From: Alkalispirochaeta americana
Lineage (GTDB): Bacteria; Spirochaetota; Spirochaetia; DSM-27196; Alkalispirochaetaceae
Length of the DNA: 64,000 bases
Assembly: GCF_900156105.1 (NCBI RefSeq)
Contig: NZ_FTMS01000004.1
Location: 141,450 to 205,449, forward strand
Reading direction: 5' to 3'
Shown: piece after piece, positions 26,173-35,285 of the stretch
Layout of the letters: every line of letters begins with the position of its first letter
Position numbering within the stretch: the first letter of the stretch is position 1
Position numbers and translations under genes: made by a program
The notes under the pieces: generated by a model
Seen by the model: the letters and a program-made list of their open reading frames with translations, nothing else
What the model was told of the DNA's origin: nothing
The model's database searches: none

Positions 26173-27684
26173 TTAGTCCTCCGATCCGGGGTGTGCCGTT
26201 TCGTGGCGCCGGGGAAAGACCATTTCAAACACCTCGGGAGCGCCCTTTTCCCGGGGGAGTTCTCCTCCCAGTTGCTCGATCAGGCCGTTGACGAGGTCCC
26301 GTCCCAGGTCGTCCCGGGCTGCGATTGTTTTTCCCCGGGGGATCGTGATGTCCCGGGTGGTCAGGGTCAGGGCGATTCTCTGATGTTTTTTGAGTTCGAC
26401 CCGAACCGTGATGGTGCCCTGATTCCGGTCCGAACAGGACCAGCGAAGGCAGTTGGAAATGACTTCGTTCAGGAGCAGCGCCGCCGGGACCGCCTGGGTG
26501 AGAGAGATGGTCAGGGAATCAAGTTCCAGCAGAATTCTGGGGTGCGTCTCGCCGGTGCAATAGGTGCTCAGGAGATGGTCTGCCAGGCGGCGGGCATAGA
26601 TGCTGATATCGATCTGATCAAAGTGATCGCTCTGGTAGAGATACTCGTGGATGAGCGACATGGACTGGATCTGGTTCTGGACGTCGGTGAAGCGGCAGAG
26701 CGCCTGGGGGCTCGAGATCGCTCCCGCCTGAAGATTAAGGAGACTCGAGATGACTTGCAGGTTGTTTTTTACCCGGTGGTGTATCTCCGAGAGGAGGGCT
26801 TCCTTCTCCTCCAGGCCCTGTCGCAGGAGCTGGTCTGTCTCTACCCGGTGGGTTACATCCCGGATGATCCCCACCGTGCCGGGATGGTGAGGGAGTTCCT
26901 CGGGAGAGAGAAATCCCGCAGCGTTAATTTCTCCGTAGGCCGTGACGGTGCCGTAGAGAGGTTCTTTGGTGACTCCGTTGCGGTGGGGCAGACGGATTTC
27001 GAGGTTCTGCGTGCGCCGGTCTCCCGTGCGGCGCTCATCAAAGAGCTTCGGGGCAGCCTCGGCTCCCGTGGTCGTTCCTGCCAGAGCGGGTAACACGTGG
27101 TCCCGGCTGACTCGTTGCACTTCTGCGGGATCAAGAAGAACGGAAAAGTGTTTTCCCAAAAGCTCTTCCGGTTTCCACCCCGTGACGGTGATGGAGTTGT
27201 TGATGAAGGTGATGCGACCCTGGTTGTCCAGGGAATAGACGATATCCGGTAGAGCCTGAACCAGATCGTAGAAGCGGCGTTCGGTGTTGCGCAGGGCCGA
27301 GTTATGGCGCTCCAGCGATTCCTGGGCGTTGAGGACCTTCCGCACCAGGAAAGGGAGCGCCTGGAGGTATTCCCGGGACTCGCCGCCACGGAAGAGGATA
27401 TCCGTGGTGATTCCCAGGGGTGTGTTCGAGAGCTTCTCCAGGTCAGTTTTTTCGGCCAGGATCACCGTGGGGTAGTTCCAGAGAGAGAGCTCCTCCAGGA
27501 GTGCGCCCTTGTTGTAGGCCATGTCCGTCACAGCCACGTGAATCGTCCCTGAAGTGACCAGGGGGGAGGCCTCCCCGGGGTTTTCCGGGATATAGAGATT
27601 CCACCGGAAGTGGTTTCCCGGCATGCACCGGCGGAGAAACTCCAACTCCGCCGGGTCGGTGGAGGCAAAGAGCAGGTTGGTCAT
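26173..27684 (-). CDS. PAS-domain sensor histidine kinase (HisKA_2 / HWE-like)
   Basis: 503 residues. The first 115 or so resemble a degenerate receiver (D54 in VAVTDMAYNKG but no complete acidic pocket or conserved Lys). A PAS domain follows (about 135-300, ALPDIVYSLDNQGRITFINN), then HisKA_2 with phospho-acceptor His in LLSEIHHRVKNNLQVISSLL. The ATPase domain has an N-box-like LLLNEVISNCLRWS and ends DLGRDLVNGLIEQLGGEL, but the usual DDG nucleotide motif reads TRDITIP. Soluble, with no linked response regulator. The internal ATG chosen has AAAGG upstream. Confidence 0.85.
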   Translation of the reverse strand: MTNLLFASTDPAELEFLRRCMPGNHFRWNLYIPENPGEASPLVTSGTIHVAVTDMAYNKGALLEELSLWNYPTVILAEKTDLEKLSNTPLGITTDILFRGGESREYLQALPFLVRKVLNAQESLERHNSALRNTERRFYDLVQALPDIVYSLDNQGRITFINNSITVTGWKPEELLGKHFSVLLDPAEVQRVSRDHVLPALAGTTTGAEAAPKLFDERRTGDRRTQNLEIRLPHRNGVTKEPLYGTVTAYGEINAAGFLSPEELPHHPGTVGIIRDVTHRVETDQLLRQGLEEKEALLSEIHHRVKNNLQVISSLLNLQAGAISSPQALCRFTDVQNQIQSMSLIHEYLYQSDHFDQIDISIYARRLADHLLSTYCTGETHPRILLELDSLTISLTQAVPAALLLNEVISNCLRWSCSDRNQGTITVRVELKKHQRIALTLTTRDITIPRGKTIAARDDLGRDLVNGLIEQLGGELPREKGAPEVFEMVFPRRHETAHPGSED

Positions 27685-27825
27685 CACACCTTTAAAACTA
27701 CACGGTCCCGGTGCCGTTTGCAACGGCACGAGGCTGTTTCCCGTGGATGCTTTTGAAGAGCCCTTCGGAAAGGCCTGCAGGTGAAGCGCGGTTGCTGCAG
27801 AAGGGAGAAAACCCGCACATTTTTC

Positions 27826-27854
27826 GTGACGAAGGGCAGGTTTACCGATAGAAT
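27826..27854 (+). promoter_or_regulatory. Putative promoter giving a leaderless mRNA for the chemoreceptor at 27864
   Basis: GTGACG (27826-27831) and TAGAAT (27849-27854) are 17 bases apart. The ATG follows the -10-like box by nine bases and no Shine-Dalgarno sequence is present. Confidence 0.5.
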
Positions 27855-27863
27855 GATCATGCA

Positions 27864-30011
27864 ATGATAGATACTAAAACGTCCCTGGCCCAGAAGGTTG
27901 CTGTTCTTTTTGTGGTAATGCTGCTGGTCTTGCTGGCAGTGATTGGCCTCCTTGTCTCGCGCGGGCTGTCCCGGGCCACGCGGGGTGCCCTGGAATACAA
28001 TCTTCAGGGCCAGGCCGCGCTGGCGGGGAAACTGACCCAGGAACTGGGAGAAAAGGCCCTGCAGGTTGCCGCCGTGGTGGCACAGCAACAGGAGGTTCGC
28101 CAGGCCTATCGGGATCCCGACGAGACAGCGGGGCGGCGCCGTCTTCAGGAGTATGCGCGGCCCCTGGCGGGGGCCCTGGCCGAGGCGATTGGCGAGGACG
28201 AGTTTCGTCTGCACTTTCACAAGGCTCCGGCCGTGAGCTTCCTCCGTACCTGGACAGACGAGACAGGGGATGATCTGTCAGATTTCCGCAAGACAATCCT
28301 TGAGGTGGCCCGCACCCGACGCCCCCTGGTGGCAGTTGAACACGGCCGGGGTGGTTTTGTGGTGCGTGGTATCGCCCCCATTCTGGACAACGGGGAATAT
28401 CTGGGCAGTGTCGAAGCCTACTACCCGGCGGCGTCGATCGTCTCGTTTCTCGATTCGGCCCTGCGCACGGGGGTGATCCTCCTGGTCAACGCCGATGCCG
28501 CCGACGTGCGGGCCCTGGCGGGGGATGCGGCAGACCGCCTTCGGGTGGGAGAGAGCCTGGTGGTGGCCGTTACCGATGACTGGCTTGACCCGGAAGCAAT
28601 GATCGATCCCGCTCTCCTTGAGGCGGTGAGCGAAAGCGGCGAGACCAGGGTCTCCTTCAGAGGGCATCACGAGTTTGCCTATAGCCCAATCCGGGATTTT
28701 GCGGGTAACACCACGGGTCATGTGGTGACCGTGGTGGATGTTCTGCCCCTTCGCCGGGCAGCGCGACAGCAAGGGCTTCGCCTGGTTTTGATAGCGCTCG
28801 TTCTGGGGTGTGCGGGGGCTCTTTTTACCCTGGTGGTGACCAAAATGGTCATCTCCGCTCCCCTGACAGCCACGGCGGACCGGCTGAAGGAGATCGCCGT
28901 GGGAGATGGTGATCTGCGAGCACGCCTTCCTGAAGACCGTCGCGACGAGATCGGCCGGGTGGCGCGGTATTTCAACAGTTTTGCCGGGAAACTCACCGAG
29001 ACGGTGACTCGCATAAAGGCATCCACCGCCGCGATGGAGGAGAATGCCCGGGAGCTGGATAAAAGTACGGAGAACGCCACGGCCTCGGTCGATTCCATAG
29101 CGCAGGTGGTCTCCCGGGTTGCCCAGGAGATTGTCAGCCAGGATGCGAGTATCGGTGAGTCCTCTTCGTCGGTGGAGCAGATTACGGGAAATATCACGTC
29201 CCTGGAGCAGGTGATCCAGCAACTCACCACCAGCATCGACGATTCTGCGGCAGCCGTGGAAGAGATGGCGGCCAACATATCCTCCATTACGCGGAATCTG
29301 GAACACGTGGATCAGTATGTGGATAAGCTGGTGGACGCATCCGACCACGGACGAAACACGCTCTCGCAGGTAACGGAGCGTATTACCGAAGTGGTGGATC
29401 AGTCGGAACAGCTCCAGAAAGCAAACCAGCTGATCGCCTCTGTGTCGGCCCAGACCAATCTGCTGGCGATGAACGCAGCCATTGAGGCGGCTCACGCCGG
29501 TGAATACGGGCGGGGATTTGCCGTGGTAGCCGAGGAGATCCGCAACCTTGCCGAGAACTCGGCGAAGCAGAGCAAAATAATCTCGGGAGAGCTGAAGAAA
29601 ACCCGCGAGTATGTCACAAACGCCGCCCAGGCCTCGTCCCAGGCCGACGAGGCTTTCACATCGATGCGGAAAATGGTGGATACCGTGAACGATCTTGAAA
29701 CCAGTGTCCGGGACTCCTTGCGCGAACAGGAAGAGGGTGGCCAGGCGGTGCTGGGCAATCTTCAGGAGATGCGGCAGCTGGGTTTGCAGGTGAACGGGGG
29801 AATCGGCGAGATATCGGCGGGCTCCCGCACGATTCTTGAAGAAATGGGCAAACTCGTTGAGATCAGCCGCCAGGTGAACGCCCTCATGCAGGATATTTCC
29901 GGAGGAACCGCCGTGATTGGGGAGGCGGTCTCCAGTATCCACGAGCTGAGCGGCCGGAACGAGGAGATGTCGCGAGCGGTCCGGGAGGCCTCGGACCGCT
30001 TCAAGACGTGA
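27864..30011 (+). CDS. Methyl-accepting chemotaxis protein with dCache-type periplasmic sensor and HAMP
   Basis: 715 residues. Two membrane helices (about 12-33 and 305-328) bracket a periplasmic sensor; [17 protein letters not shown] is characteristic of the double-Cache type called dCache_3. HAMP follows ([24 protein letters not shown]), then the signalling coiled coil with tip [20 protein letters not shown]. Ligand unknown. The C-terminus lacks a CheR-binding pentapeptide. Signalling region is related to that of the receptor at 16304-17992 but not identical. Confidence 0.93.
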   Translation: MIDTKTSLAQKVAVLFVVMLLVLLAVIGLLVSRGLSRATRGALEYNLQGQAALAGKLTQELGEKALQVAAVVAQQQEVRQAYRDPDETAGRRRLQEYARPLAGALAEAIGEDEFRLHFHKAPAVSFLRTWTDETGDDLSDFRKTILEVARTRRPLVAVEHGRGGFVVRGIAPILDNGEYLGSVEAYYPAASIVSFLDSALRTGVILLVNADAADVRALAGDAADRLRVGESLVVAVTDDWLDPEAMIDPALLEAVSESGETRVSFRGHHEFAYSPIRDFAGNTTGHVVTVVDVLPLRRAARQQGLRLVLIALVLGCAGALFTLVVTKMVISAPLTATADRLKEIAVGDGDLRARLPEDRRDEIGRVARYFNSFAGKLTETVTRIKASTAAMEENARELDKSTENATASVDSIAQVVSRVAQEIVSQDASIGESSSSVEQITGNITSLEQVIQQLTTSIDDSAAAVEEMAANISSITRNLEHVDQYVDKLVDASDHGRNTLSQVTERITEVVDQSEQLQKANQLIASVSAQTNLLAMNAAIEAAHAGEYGRGFAVVAEEIRNLAENSAKQSKIISGELKKTREYVTNAAQASSQADEAFTSMRKMVDTVNDLETSVRDSLREQEEGGQAVLGNLQEMRQLGLQVNGGIGEISAGSRTILEEMGKLVEISRQVNALMQDISGGTAVIGEAVSSIHELSGRNEEMSRAVREASDRFKT

Positions 30012-30027
30012 TCGTTTCCGGCGGCTT

Positions 30028-33000
30028 CTAGCGCCGGGGGCTCCTTCTCCAGGGGGCCGATTCCAGCCATTCCAGAGTGGTTCCACCCAGACGGAAGTAG
30101 ACTGTCCAGTCCTCGCTGGTGTCGCTTCCGGGGTGGGGCAGGCGGCGAGCTGCCCCCAGGGTGAGCCGCAGGGGAATCATGTTGAAGACAACGTCCTTTG
30201 TAAAATCTGCCCCCACCACGGAGGATGCCGTGGGCGCTATCCGGGTATGGGAGAGGGCCGCGCCCTGTTCCAGATAGAGGGCCAGCCCCGACCCCATGGT
30301 GCCGATTCCCCGCCAGGCTGCGTCGGAAATACGGAGCGGCAGAAGGACTTCGGCCCGCGCCAACAGTGCCGTGTCGGCGCTGTCGGGTTGTGCTCTGCTG
30401 CCTGTAGTTCGGCGGTCGTCGAATCCCCCCGATCGGTAGGGGAGCCGTCCCAGGGCATCCCCGTCGGTGCTGGTTGTGATGTATCCCGCAGGGGCAAGCT
30501 GGATCGCTCCCGCCATACCGGAGATCCTCCGCAAGGGTTGCCACCGGAAGTGGGCCAGGGAGGTGCTTTCCAGCCGGGCCGGATCGGCGTCAAGAAGATC
30601 GGGGACCAGGGAAAGTTCCGTGGCGAGGAGCACCTTGGGGGGGCCAAAGAGATCCCGCGAGGCCCCCGGTCCCGTTTTGAGATACTGAAGGCCCAGGATA
30701 CCCTCTATCTCTCTTGTGGTGGTCGTTGAGTCGGGTCGCTCTTCTTCTTCCAGCTGATATCCCAGACCGATTTCCCCGGTGAGGACCCGCACCGATCCCG
30801 GAGCGCGACGGACTCCGAGGAGCCGGCTGGCCCGGCCGGCTATTTCGGTGGTGCGGATAATGGTGTCCTCCTTGTCCAGTTCATACTGACGGTCCGTCTC
30901 CAGAGTCCACTGTGACACCCCCGGAGAGAAGGTGTAGGCAAGACCTCCCGATGGTTCCTGCTCGTCGGGGTTGTAGAGGGCGTAGCCCTGCAGGGTGTGG
31001 CGTCCCAGGTTGCTGGAGGCGAGGAAAAATACCCCCAGGTCCAGGGAATCTCCCTGATCCCCGCCTCGCTGGGCCGATGCCAGGGGCGTCCACAAAAGAG
31101 GACGCAGAGTGTCACGGTAGGGCCTGGGAGAGGCTGGAATCGTTGCCCTTTCGCGGTGGCTGCCTCGACCTTGATCTTGATTGGCATCGGCACCGGCACC
31201 GACATCGGCATCGGCACGGGTGACCGGCGAGAAGGTGTTTTTCGGCGGCAGCGTTTCTGCGGGCTCCTCGGCCCGGGACTCGCCCAGTTTGAGGTTTTGG
31301 CCGTCCGAAGAATAGCTGCCGTAGAGGATTCCCGTCTCTTCGGAGGTGGCTTCCCTGGACATGGAGGGCTCCCCGGACGCGGGGAGCGGGAAGCCCCCCC
31401 AGGCGCCCACCTGATCGCGAAGCATTCTTTGGGGCGGCGTGAGACCCTGGTCTGAGAGAACGCTCCGGTAGAGCGAGAGAAACCCTTCGGCGTCTCCGCC
31501 GTACCAGATTTCCAGGGGAGGGGCCTTTGGGGGGAGGCTCTCCCGGGAGGCTGCGTCCTCCGAAGGTTGGTGGAAAGGTTGGTGGAAACGCGGGTAATAG
31601 ACCGCAGCATCGGGTGCCCGGGAAAAAATCATTCGGTCTTCCAGAATCTCGCCCGAGGGATAGGCCACAACCAGGAGGCGCTGCTGTCCCCGGTAGTTTG
31701 CGGTCAAAGCAAGAAGAGACCCGTCGGGTGAAAAGGCGGGGTTTCGAAGAACCTCTTTGGGGGCTTCAACCAGGGGAGTTATTGAACCGGACGCGATATC
31801 AACCGAGACGAGCCGGCTGAAGGACCCCTGGCGTTCTATCGCTACCAGCCGCGATCCGTCGGGGGAAAGAGCTGGATGATAGAGCCGTTTCCGGTGAGTG
31901 ATCCTGCGTGACGGGGGGGGCTGGAACCAGTCGCGGCTTTCGCAGCGTGCCGAGAGGTCCAGCAGAAAGAGGTCGGAGTAGGCAACGCCCGTGGCGGGGG
32001 GGATTCCCGGCCGGTAGGGATCGGTGGTTATGGTGGCCACCACGGCCAGGGTTCCCCGGGAGTCGACCGTCCAGGATTCACCGGGAGCTACTTCGGTTCG
32101 GGCCAGGAGACGCCAGGGTTCGTGGAGAGCTTTTTGCACGTAAAGGCCGGGACCCCGGTCAAAGTGATTTCCCCAGGTGACGAGCCCCCGTTCTGTGGGG
32201 ACGGGCAGATCCCAGTGCCCCGGCCCGGCCGGCGAGAGCTCTTCGCCCCGGGGAAGATCCCGTCGGTGATCGTAGCGGTTTCTCAGGTCGTCCACCATGG
32301 ACTGGTAGAGATCGGGGGCTTTCACGCCCGTGGTCCGGCGGATCGCCCGGCGCATACCCAGAAAGGGAGCTCGCTGAAAGGATCGGTTCAGGCGAACAAA
32401 GATATCGTCGCCGTAGGTCTCCATCAGGTAATCCACCATGAGGTATCCGGCGGTATAGATCCTTCCTCGCGGCGCGTAGGCCGGGTGATTGAACGCCGCC
32501 TGATCGTAGGTATACATGCGATCTTCGAGAATCGGGGCCAGAGCCTGCATTTTGAAGAAGGGGTTGTCTCCCCGTCCTCCCGGGGCAAGGGCGCTCTCAC
32601 CATAGACTGTGACACCCTCGATCGCCCAGCCGGGGCTGAAGATCATGCTCGCCGACGCCAGGAGAGGGCCAAAGAGACGGGAGGGAAAGCCGAAGAACCC
32701 CACGGGGCGCGTAAGGTGCAGGTAGTGGATCAGTTCGTGGATGAAGAGTGTTTCCAGCCAGTTCTCGGTGCGGGCTCCCATCCAGGGTCCGGCGGGACTG
32801 GCCACAAAGAGGGCAATGTGTCCCGGAAAGGGCGTGAAGAACCCGTTGGCCTGGGCGGTGTCGCCATAGATGACCACGGGAACCCGCTCCGAGGGCCGGT
32901 AGTCCATGTAGGAAGAGGTCTTTCGGTATACCTCGTCAGCCAGGCTCAGCACTTCTTCGGCTGCCGGGCGGTCCTTCTCCTGAAAAATGATTCGGAACTG

Positions 33001-33093
33001 GTCGGTTTCAACCTGATGCCACCGGAATTGGGCCGGTCCTGCAGATAGCTGGATCAGGGGGAGAAACAGAAAAAAAAGCACAATACCCTTCAT
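30028..33093 (-). CDS. Predicted surface protein: metalloprotease-like head, WD40-like propeller, C-terminal beta-barrel
   Basis: 1021 residues. Signal peptide (MKGIVLFFLFLPLIQLSAG). Head domain (about 25-300) has the zinc motif HELIH (H119, E120, H123) and a downstream Glu in PGWAIEGVTVYGE, as in gluzincin/peptidase MA-like domains. The middle (about 310-500) has TolB/WD40-like repeats ending in LSPDGSRL and FSPDGSLLAL. A low-complexity linker rich in Ala, Asp and Gly follows (about 640-660). The C-terminal third has alternating beta strands resembling an outer-membrane barrel. ATG with GGAG eight bases upstream. Exact function unknown; a surface protease or barrel-assembly helper are possibilities. 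Confidence 0.8.
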   Translation of the reverse strand: MKGIVLFFLFLPLIQLSAGPAQFRWHQVETDQFRIIFQEKDRPAAEEVLSLADEVYRKTSSYMDYRPSERVPVVIYGDTAQANGFFTPFPGHIALFVASPAGPWMGARTENWLETLFIHELIHYLHLTRPVGFFGFPSRLFGPLLASASMIFSPGWAIEGVTVYGESALAPGGRGDNPFFKMQALAPILEDRMYTYDQAAFNHPAYAPRGRIYTAGYLMVDYLMETYGDDIFVRLNRSFQRAPFLGMRRAIRRTTGVKAPDLYQSMVDDLRNRYDHRRDLPRGEELSPAGPGHWDLPVPTERGLVTWGNHFDRGPGLYVQKALHEPWRLLARTEVAPGESWTVDSRGTLAVVATITTDPYRPGIPPATGVAYSDLFLLDLSARCESRDWFQPPPSRRITHRKRLYHPALSPDGSRLVAIERQGSFSRLVSVDIASGSITPLVEAPKEVLRNPAFSPDGSLLALTANYRGQQRLLVVAYPSGEILEDRMIFSRAPDAAVYYPRFHQPFHQPSEDAASRESLPPKAPPLEIWYGGDAEGFLSLYRSVLSDQGLTPPQRMLRDQVGAWGGFPLPASGEPSMSREATSEETGILYGSYSSDGQNLKLGESRAEEPAETLPPKNTFSPVTRADADVGAGADANQDQGRGSHRERATIPASPRPYRDTLRPLLWTPLASAQRGGDQGDSLDLGVFFLASSNLGRHTLQGYALYNPDEQEPSGGLAYTFSPGVSQWTLETDRQYELDKEDTIIRTTEIAGRASRLLGVRRAPGSVRVLTGEIGLGYQLEEEERPDSTTTTREIEGILGLQYLKTGPGASRDLFGPPKVLLATELSLVPDLLDADPARLESTSLAHFRWQPLRRISGMAGAIQLAPAGYITTSTDGDALGRLPYRSGGFDDRRTTGSRAQPDSADTALLARAEVLLPLRISDAAWRGIGTMGSGLALYLEQGAALSHTRIAPTASSVVGADFTKDVVFNMIPLRLTLGAARRLPHPGSDTSEDWTVYFRLGGTTLEWLESAPWRRSPRR
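31187..31222. repeat. Six-base GGCAYC-type low-complexity repeat inside the surface-protein gene
   Basis: Imperfect alternation of GGCATC, GGCACC and GACATC units. On the coding strand it encodes an Ala-Asp-Val-Gly-rich linker (ADADVGAGADA) between propeller and barrel regions. Confidence 0.75.
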
Positions 33094-33183
33094 TGGGGTG
33101 TCTCCATGTAGAATTGATATAGCCAAGCCTCTTCGTGTCCTTCGGCCGGGGTGGGTTTGTGAAGGCCGCCTGGAGATAACAGC

Positions 33184-33229
33184 TTATTACTGTATTACGG
33201 TATATCAAGTCAACCAGATATCAAGTCAA
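33184..33229 (-). promoter_or_regulatory. Two overlapping sigma-70-like promoters made by a duplicated -35 element
   Basis: Minus strand: TTGACT (33224-33229) then GATATA (33201-33206) with 17 bases between; and TTGACT (33208-33213) then GTAATA (33185-33190), also 17 apart, or TAATAA with 18. The two TTGACT boxes lie in the two copies of a 16-base tandem repeat. They would drive the surface-protein gene starting at 33093. Confidence 0.6.
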
Positions 33230-33233
33230 CCAG
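33202..33233. repeat. 16-base tandem repeat, two perfect copies
   Basis: ATATCAAGTCAACCAG at 33202-33217 and 33218-33233, followed by a partial third copy (ATATC). It lies between the unknown secreted-protein gene and the surface-protein gene and carries promoter-like boxes on the minus strand. Confidence 0.92.
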
Positions 33234-33275
33234 ATATCGCGTATTCAACCAGGCGACTGAAGGGGCCTGGAAGAG

Positions 33276-33944
33276 TCAGAACAGGAGGTAGTCCGTCGCA
33301 TCCCGGATCTCCAGGGCGATTGTTACCGTGGCCTCATAATATCCCGAAACGGTACGAATCCGGGGAGGGCGGGAAAGCACCAGGCTTCCCCGGACCTGGT
33401 GGGGTTTGTTGGGGTGGCGGGGGCGCAGGTGTTCCCGGACAGCCTGGTGCAGAGCCTTTTCCAGGGCTGCAATCTTTCCCTGGTATCCCTCCAGAAGATC
33501 TGCTCTGGCTGTGCCGCTGCTGTGAAGGGACGCAAAGGATTCCCACTGGGAGCGGTGGGCTTGCGCCTCCGGCGGGAGGCGGTAATCAAACTGCCCGTAG
33601 CGGGTTCCATCGCGAACTCTGGTTTCCCGGAGCCGGAGTTCCGGAGCTCCCCAGGGAACAGTACCCAGGGGTTCAAGGTGAAAGAGTTCTTCCACCTGCC
33701 GGAGCCGGTCGCCCGGCGTGTAGGAAAAATCCCAGCCGTAGATCATTCCCGAGAGAGTGTATCGGGCTTCCCGGAGAAGACGCTCTTCCGGGGAGGATCC
33801 GTCCTGGTGGATCAGGGTATCCTCAATGGTCCATATTTCGAGGGTAATGACCTCCCGGGAGGCCGGGTTGCGGGCCGCCGCGTCCTGAAGCGGCCCGGCA
33901 AGTGAGAGTGCGACGAGAGCGGTCAGCGAAAAAATCGTTGCCAC
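33276..33944 (-). CDS. Secreted protein of unknown function
   Basis: 222 residues, unrecognised. N-terminal hydrophobic stretch (FSLTALVALSLAG) followed by QDAAARNP suggests a signal peptide. The rest is predicted mixed alpha/beta, with a charged helical segment around LLEGYQGKIAALEKALHQAVREHL and a C-terminal beta segment (VSGYYEATVTIALEIRDATDYLLF). It overlaps the rhomboid gene upstream by 22 bases and precedes the surface-protein gene on the same strand, so it may be exported with or assist that protein. Confidence 0.7.
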   Translation of the reverse strand: MATIFSLTALVALSLAGPLQDAAARNPASREVITLEIWTIEDTLIHQDGSSPEERLLREARYTLSGMIYGWDFSYTPGDRLRQVEELFHLEPLGTVPWGAPELRLRETRVRDGTRYGQFDYRLPPEAQAHRSQWESFASLHSSGTARADLLEGYQGKIAALEKALHQAVREHLRPRHPNKPHQVRGSLVLSRPPRIRTVSGYYEATVTIALEIRDATDYLLF

Positions 33945-34552
33945 GGGCTGATTCGCAACCGGATGACAAAGTAGAGATAGGCGAAGCCGAACCCCGCCAG
34001 GTGTGTCATGTGGGCTACGTTACTGCCGCCCCGGCTATGAGAGAAGAGCTCGATCAGGGTATAGCCGATCACCAGCATGGAGGCTCGGACAGGAATGATC
34101 CCGAAGATGAAGATCTGGGCGTTCGGATAGAAGGTGGCAAAGGCCAGGAGCACCGCGAAGACCGCTCCCGATGCGCCGAGGAGGAAGACCATGTAGGTTC
34201 CGGTGAACCAGTACATGGCCAGAGAAAAGAAGCCTGCCAGGACGCCTGTGAGCAGATAGAACAGGAGGAACTCGTAGCTTCCCAGCTCCCGCTCCACCTG
34301 GGTGCCAAAAAAGAAAAGCCCCATCATATTGAAGAGCAGGTGGCGCATCCCGGAATGGGCAAACATGTAGGTGAAGGGTTGCCACCAGAACCCTCGGGCC
34401 ACGGTCAGGATGGGATTCATGGCCAGAAGCGTTGCAAGACTATGGTTCATGGTGGTCAGAAAGAAAACGGCCATGTTAATGCCGATCAGAATGAAGGTGA
34501 CATTGCTTTCGCGGTAGGGCAGGGGCCGGCGCCATATTGGTTGGTTTCTCAC
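33923..34552 (-). CDS. Rhomboid-family intramembrane serine protease
   Basis: 209 residues with about six membrane helices. Catalytic Ser in GASGAVF and catalytic His in HMTHLAGFG; also the structural HLLFNMMGLFFFG motif. It cleaves membrane-protein substrates within the bilayer. A TTG start at 34588 is possible, but that TTGACG looks like a -35 box 17 bases before ATACCG. The GTG at 34552 then sits at the expected transcript start, so I prefer it. Confidence 0.9.
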   Translation of the reverse strand: MRNQPIWRRPLPYRESNVTFILIGINMAVFFLTTMNHSLATLLAMNPILTVARGFWWQPFTYMFAHSGMRHLLFNMMGLFFFGTQVERELGSYEFLLFYLLTGVLAGFFSLAMYWFTGTYMVFLLGASGAVFAVLLAFATFYPNAQIFIFGIIPVRASMLVIGYTLIELFSHSRGGSNVAHMTHLAGFGFAYLYFVIRLRISPWQRFFR

Positions 34553-34559
34553 GGGACAA

Positions 34560-34588
34560 CGGTATTGCCTTTCGCGGGGGATCGTCAA
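34560..34588 (-). promoter_or_regulatory. Putative promoter giving a leaderless mRNA for the rhomboid gene
   Basis: Minus strand TTGACG (34583-34588) and ATACCG (34560-34565) are separated by 17 bases. The GTG start at 34552 follows seven bases later with no Shine-Dalgarno sequence. Confidence 0.5.
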
Positions 34589-34694
34589 GTCGTGGGGTCA
34601 TGACGATGAGCAGGGGTTGGAGACAGGGGGCTATCGGGACGTGGGGCTACCGCGATGACTGGTGCCGGGACGGATGATCTGCTACCTTTGGCAT

Positions 34695-35285
34695 ATGGCA
34701 AAAACCGGACGCCGGCGTCAGGACCATCTGGCCCGGAAAGCGCAGTCTCAGGGTTATCACGCCCGGAGCGTATACAAGCTGGAGGCGATCCAGAAAAAAC
34801 ACCGTCTCCTCTCTCCGGGGAAAAAGGTCCTCGATCTTGGCGCGGCTCCCGGATCGTGGACGCAGTACGCCCTGGAAGTCGCCGGCGCGGGTCATGTCCT
34901 TGCTGTGGATCTTCAGGAGATGGCCCTGGCAGGAGCGACCTGTCTTCAGGGGGATTTCACCGCCCCCGCTCTTGCTGAAGCGATTTCTGCCTGGGGTCCG
35001 TTTCAGACGGTCCTCAGCGATGCAGCCCCGGCAACAACGGGGAACCGGCTTATCGATACGGGGCGATCCGAGGCGCTGGTAGAGTCCATTCTGGATTATC
35101 TGCCGCAGTGGTTGTCGTCCCGGGGAAACTTCGCTGCAAAGATCTTCCAGGGAGGTGGAGAACAGGCCCTGCTCGGACAGCTCCGGCAGAGGTTTTCCTC
35201 GGCCGCTTTGTATCGACCCGAGGCGGTGCGGCGCGAGTCCTTCGAGGCCTATTTGATCGGCATCGGCTACGGGGGTGCCGGGTGA
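34695..35285 (+). CDS. rlmE: 23S rRNA 2'-O-ribose methyltransferase (RlmE/FtsJ)
   Basis: 196 residues. N-terminal RRRQDHLARKAQSQGYHARSVYKL, the FtsJ substrate-binding region with the first catalytic Lys; SAM motif LDLGAAPGSW; catalytic Asp in LSDAAPATTG; second Lys in FAAKIFQGGG. It methylates U2552 of 23S rRNA in E. coli. ATG chosen because homologues begin with MAK; no strong ribosome site. The stop overlaps the next gene's GTG (GTGA). Confidence 0.93.
   Translation: MAKTGRRRQDHLARKAQSQGYHARSVYKLEAIQKKHRLLSPGKKVLDLGAAPGSWTQYALEVAGAGHVLAVDLQEMALAGATCLQGDFTAPALAEAISAWGPFQTVLSDAAPATTGNRLIDTGRSEALVESILDYLPQWLSSRGNFAAKIFQGGGEQALLGQLRQRFSSAALYRPEAVRRESFEAYLIGIGYGGAG

Noticed and set aside
28278..30086. 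A 602-codon minus-strand open frame opposite the second chemoreceptor
   Set aside because: The plus-strand receptor is unmistakable; the antisense frame is His/Gly-rich noise.
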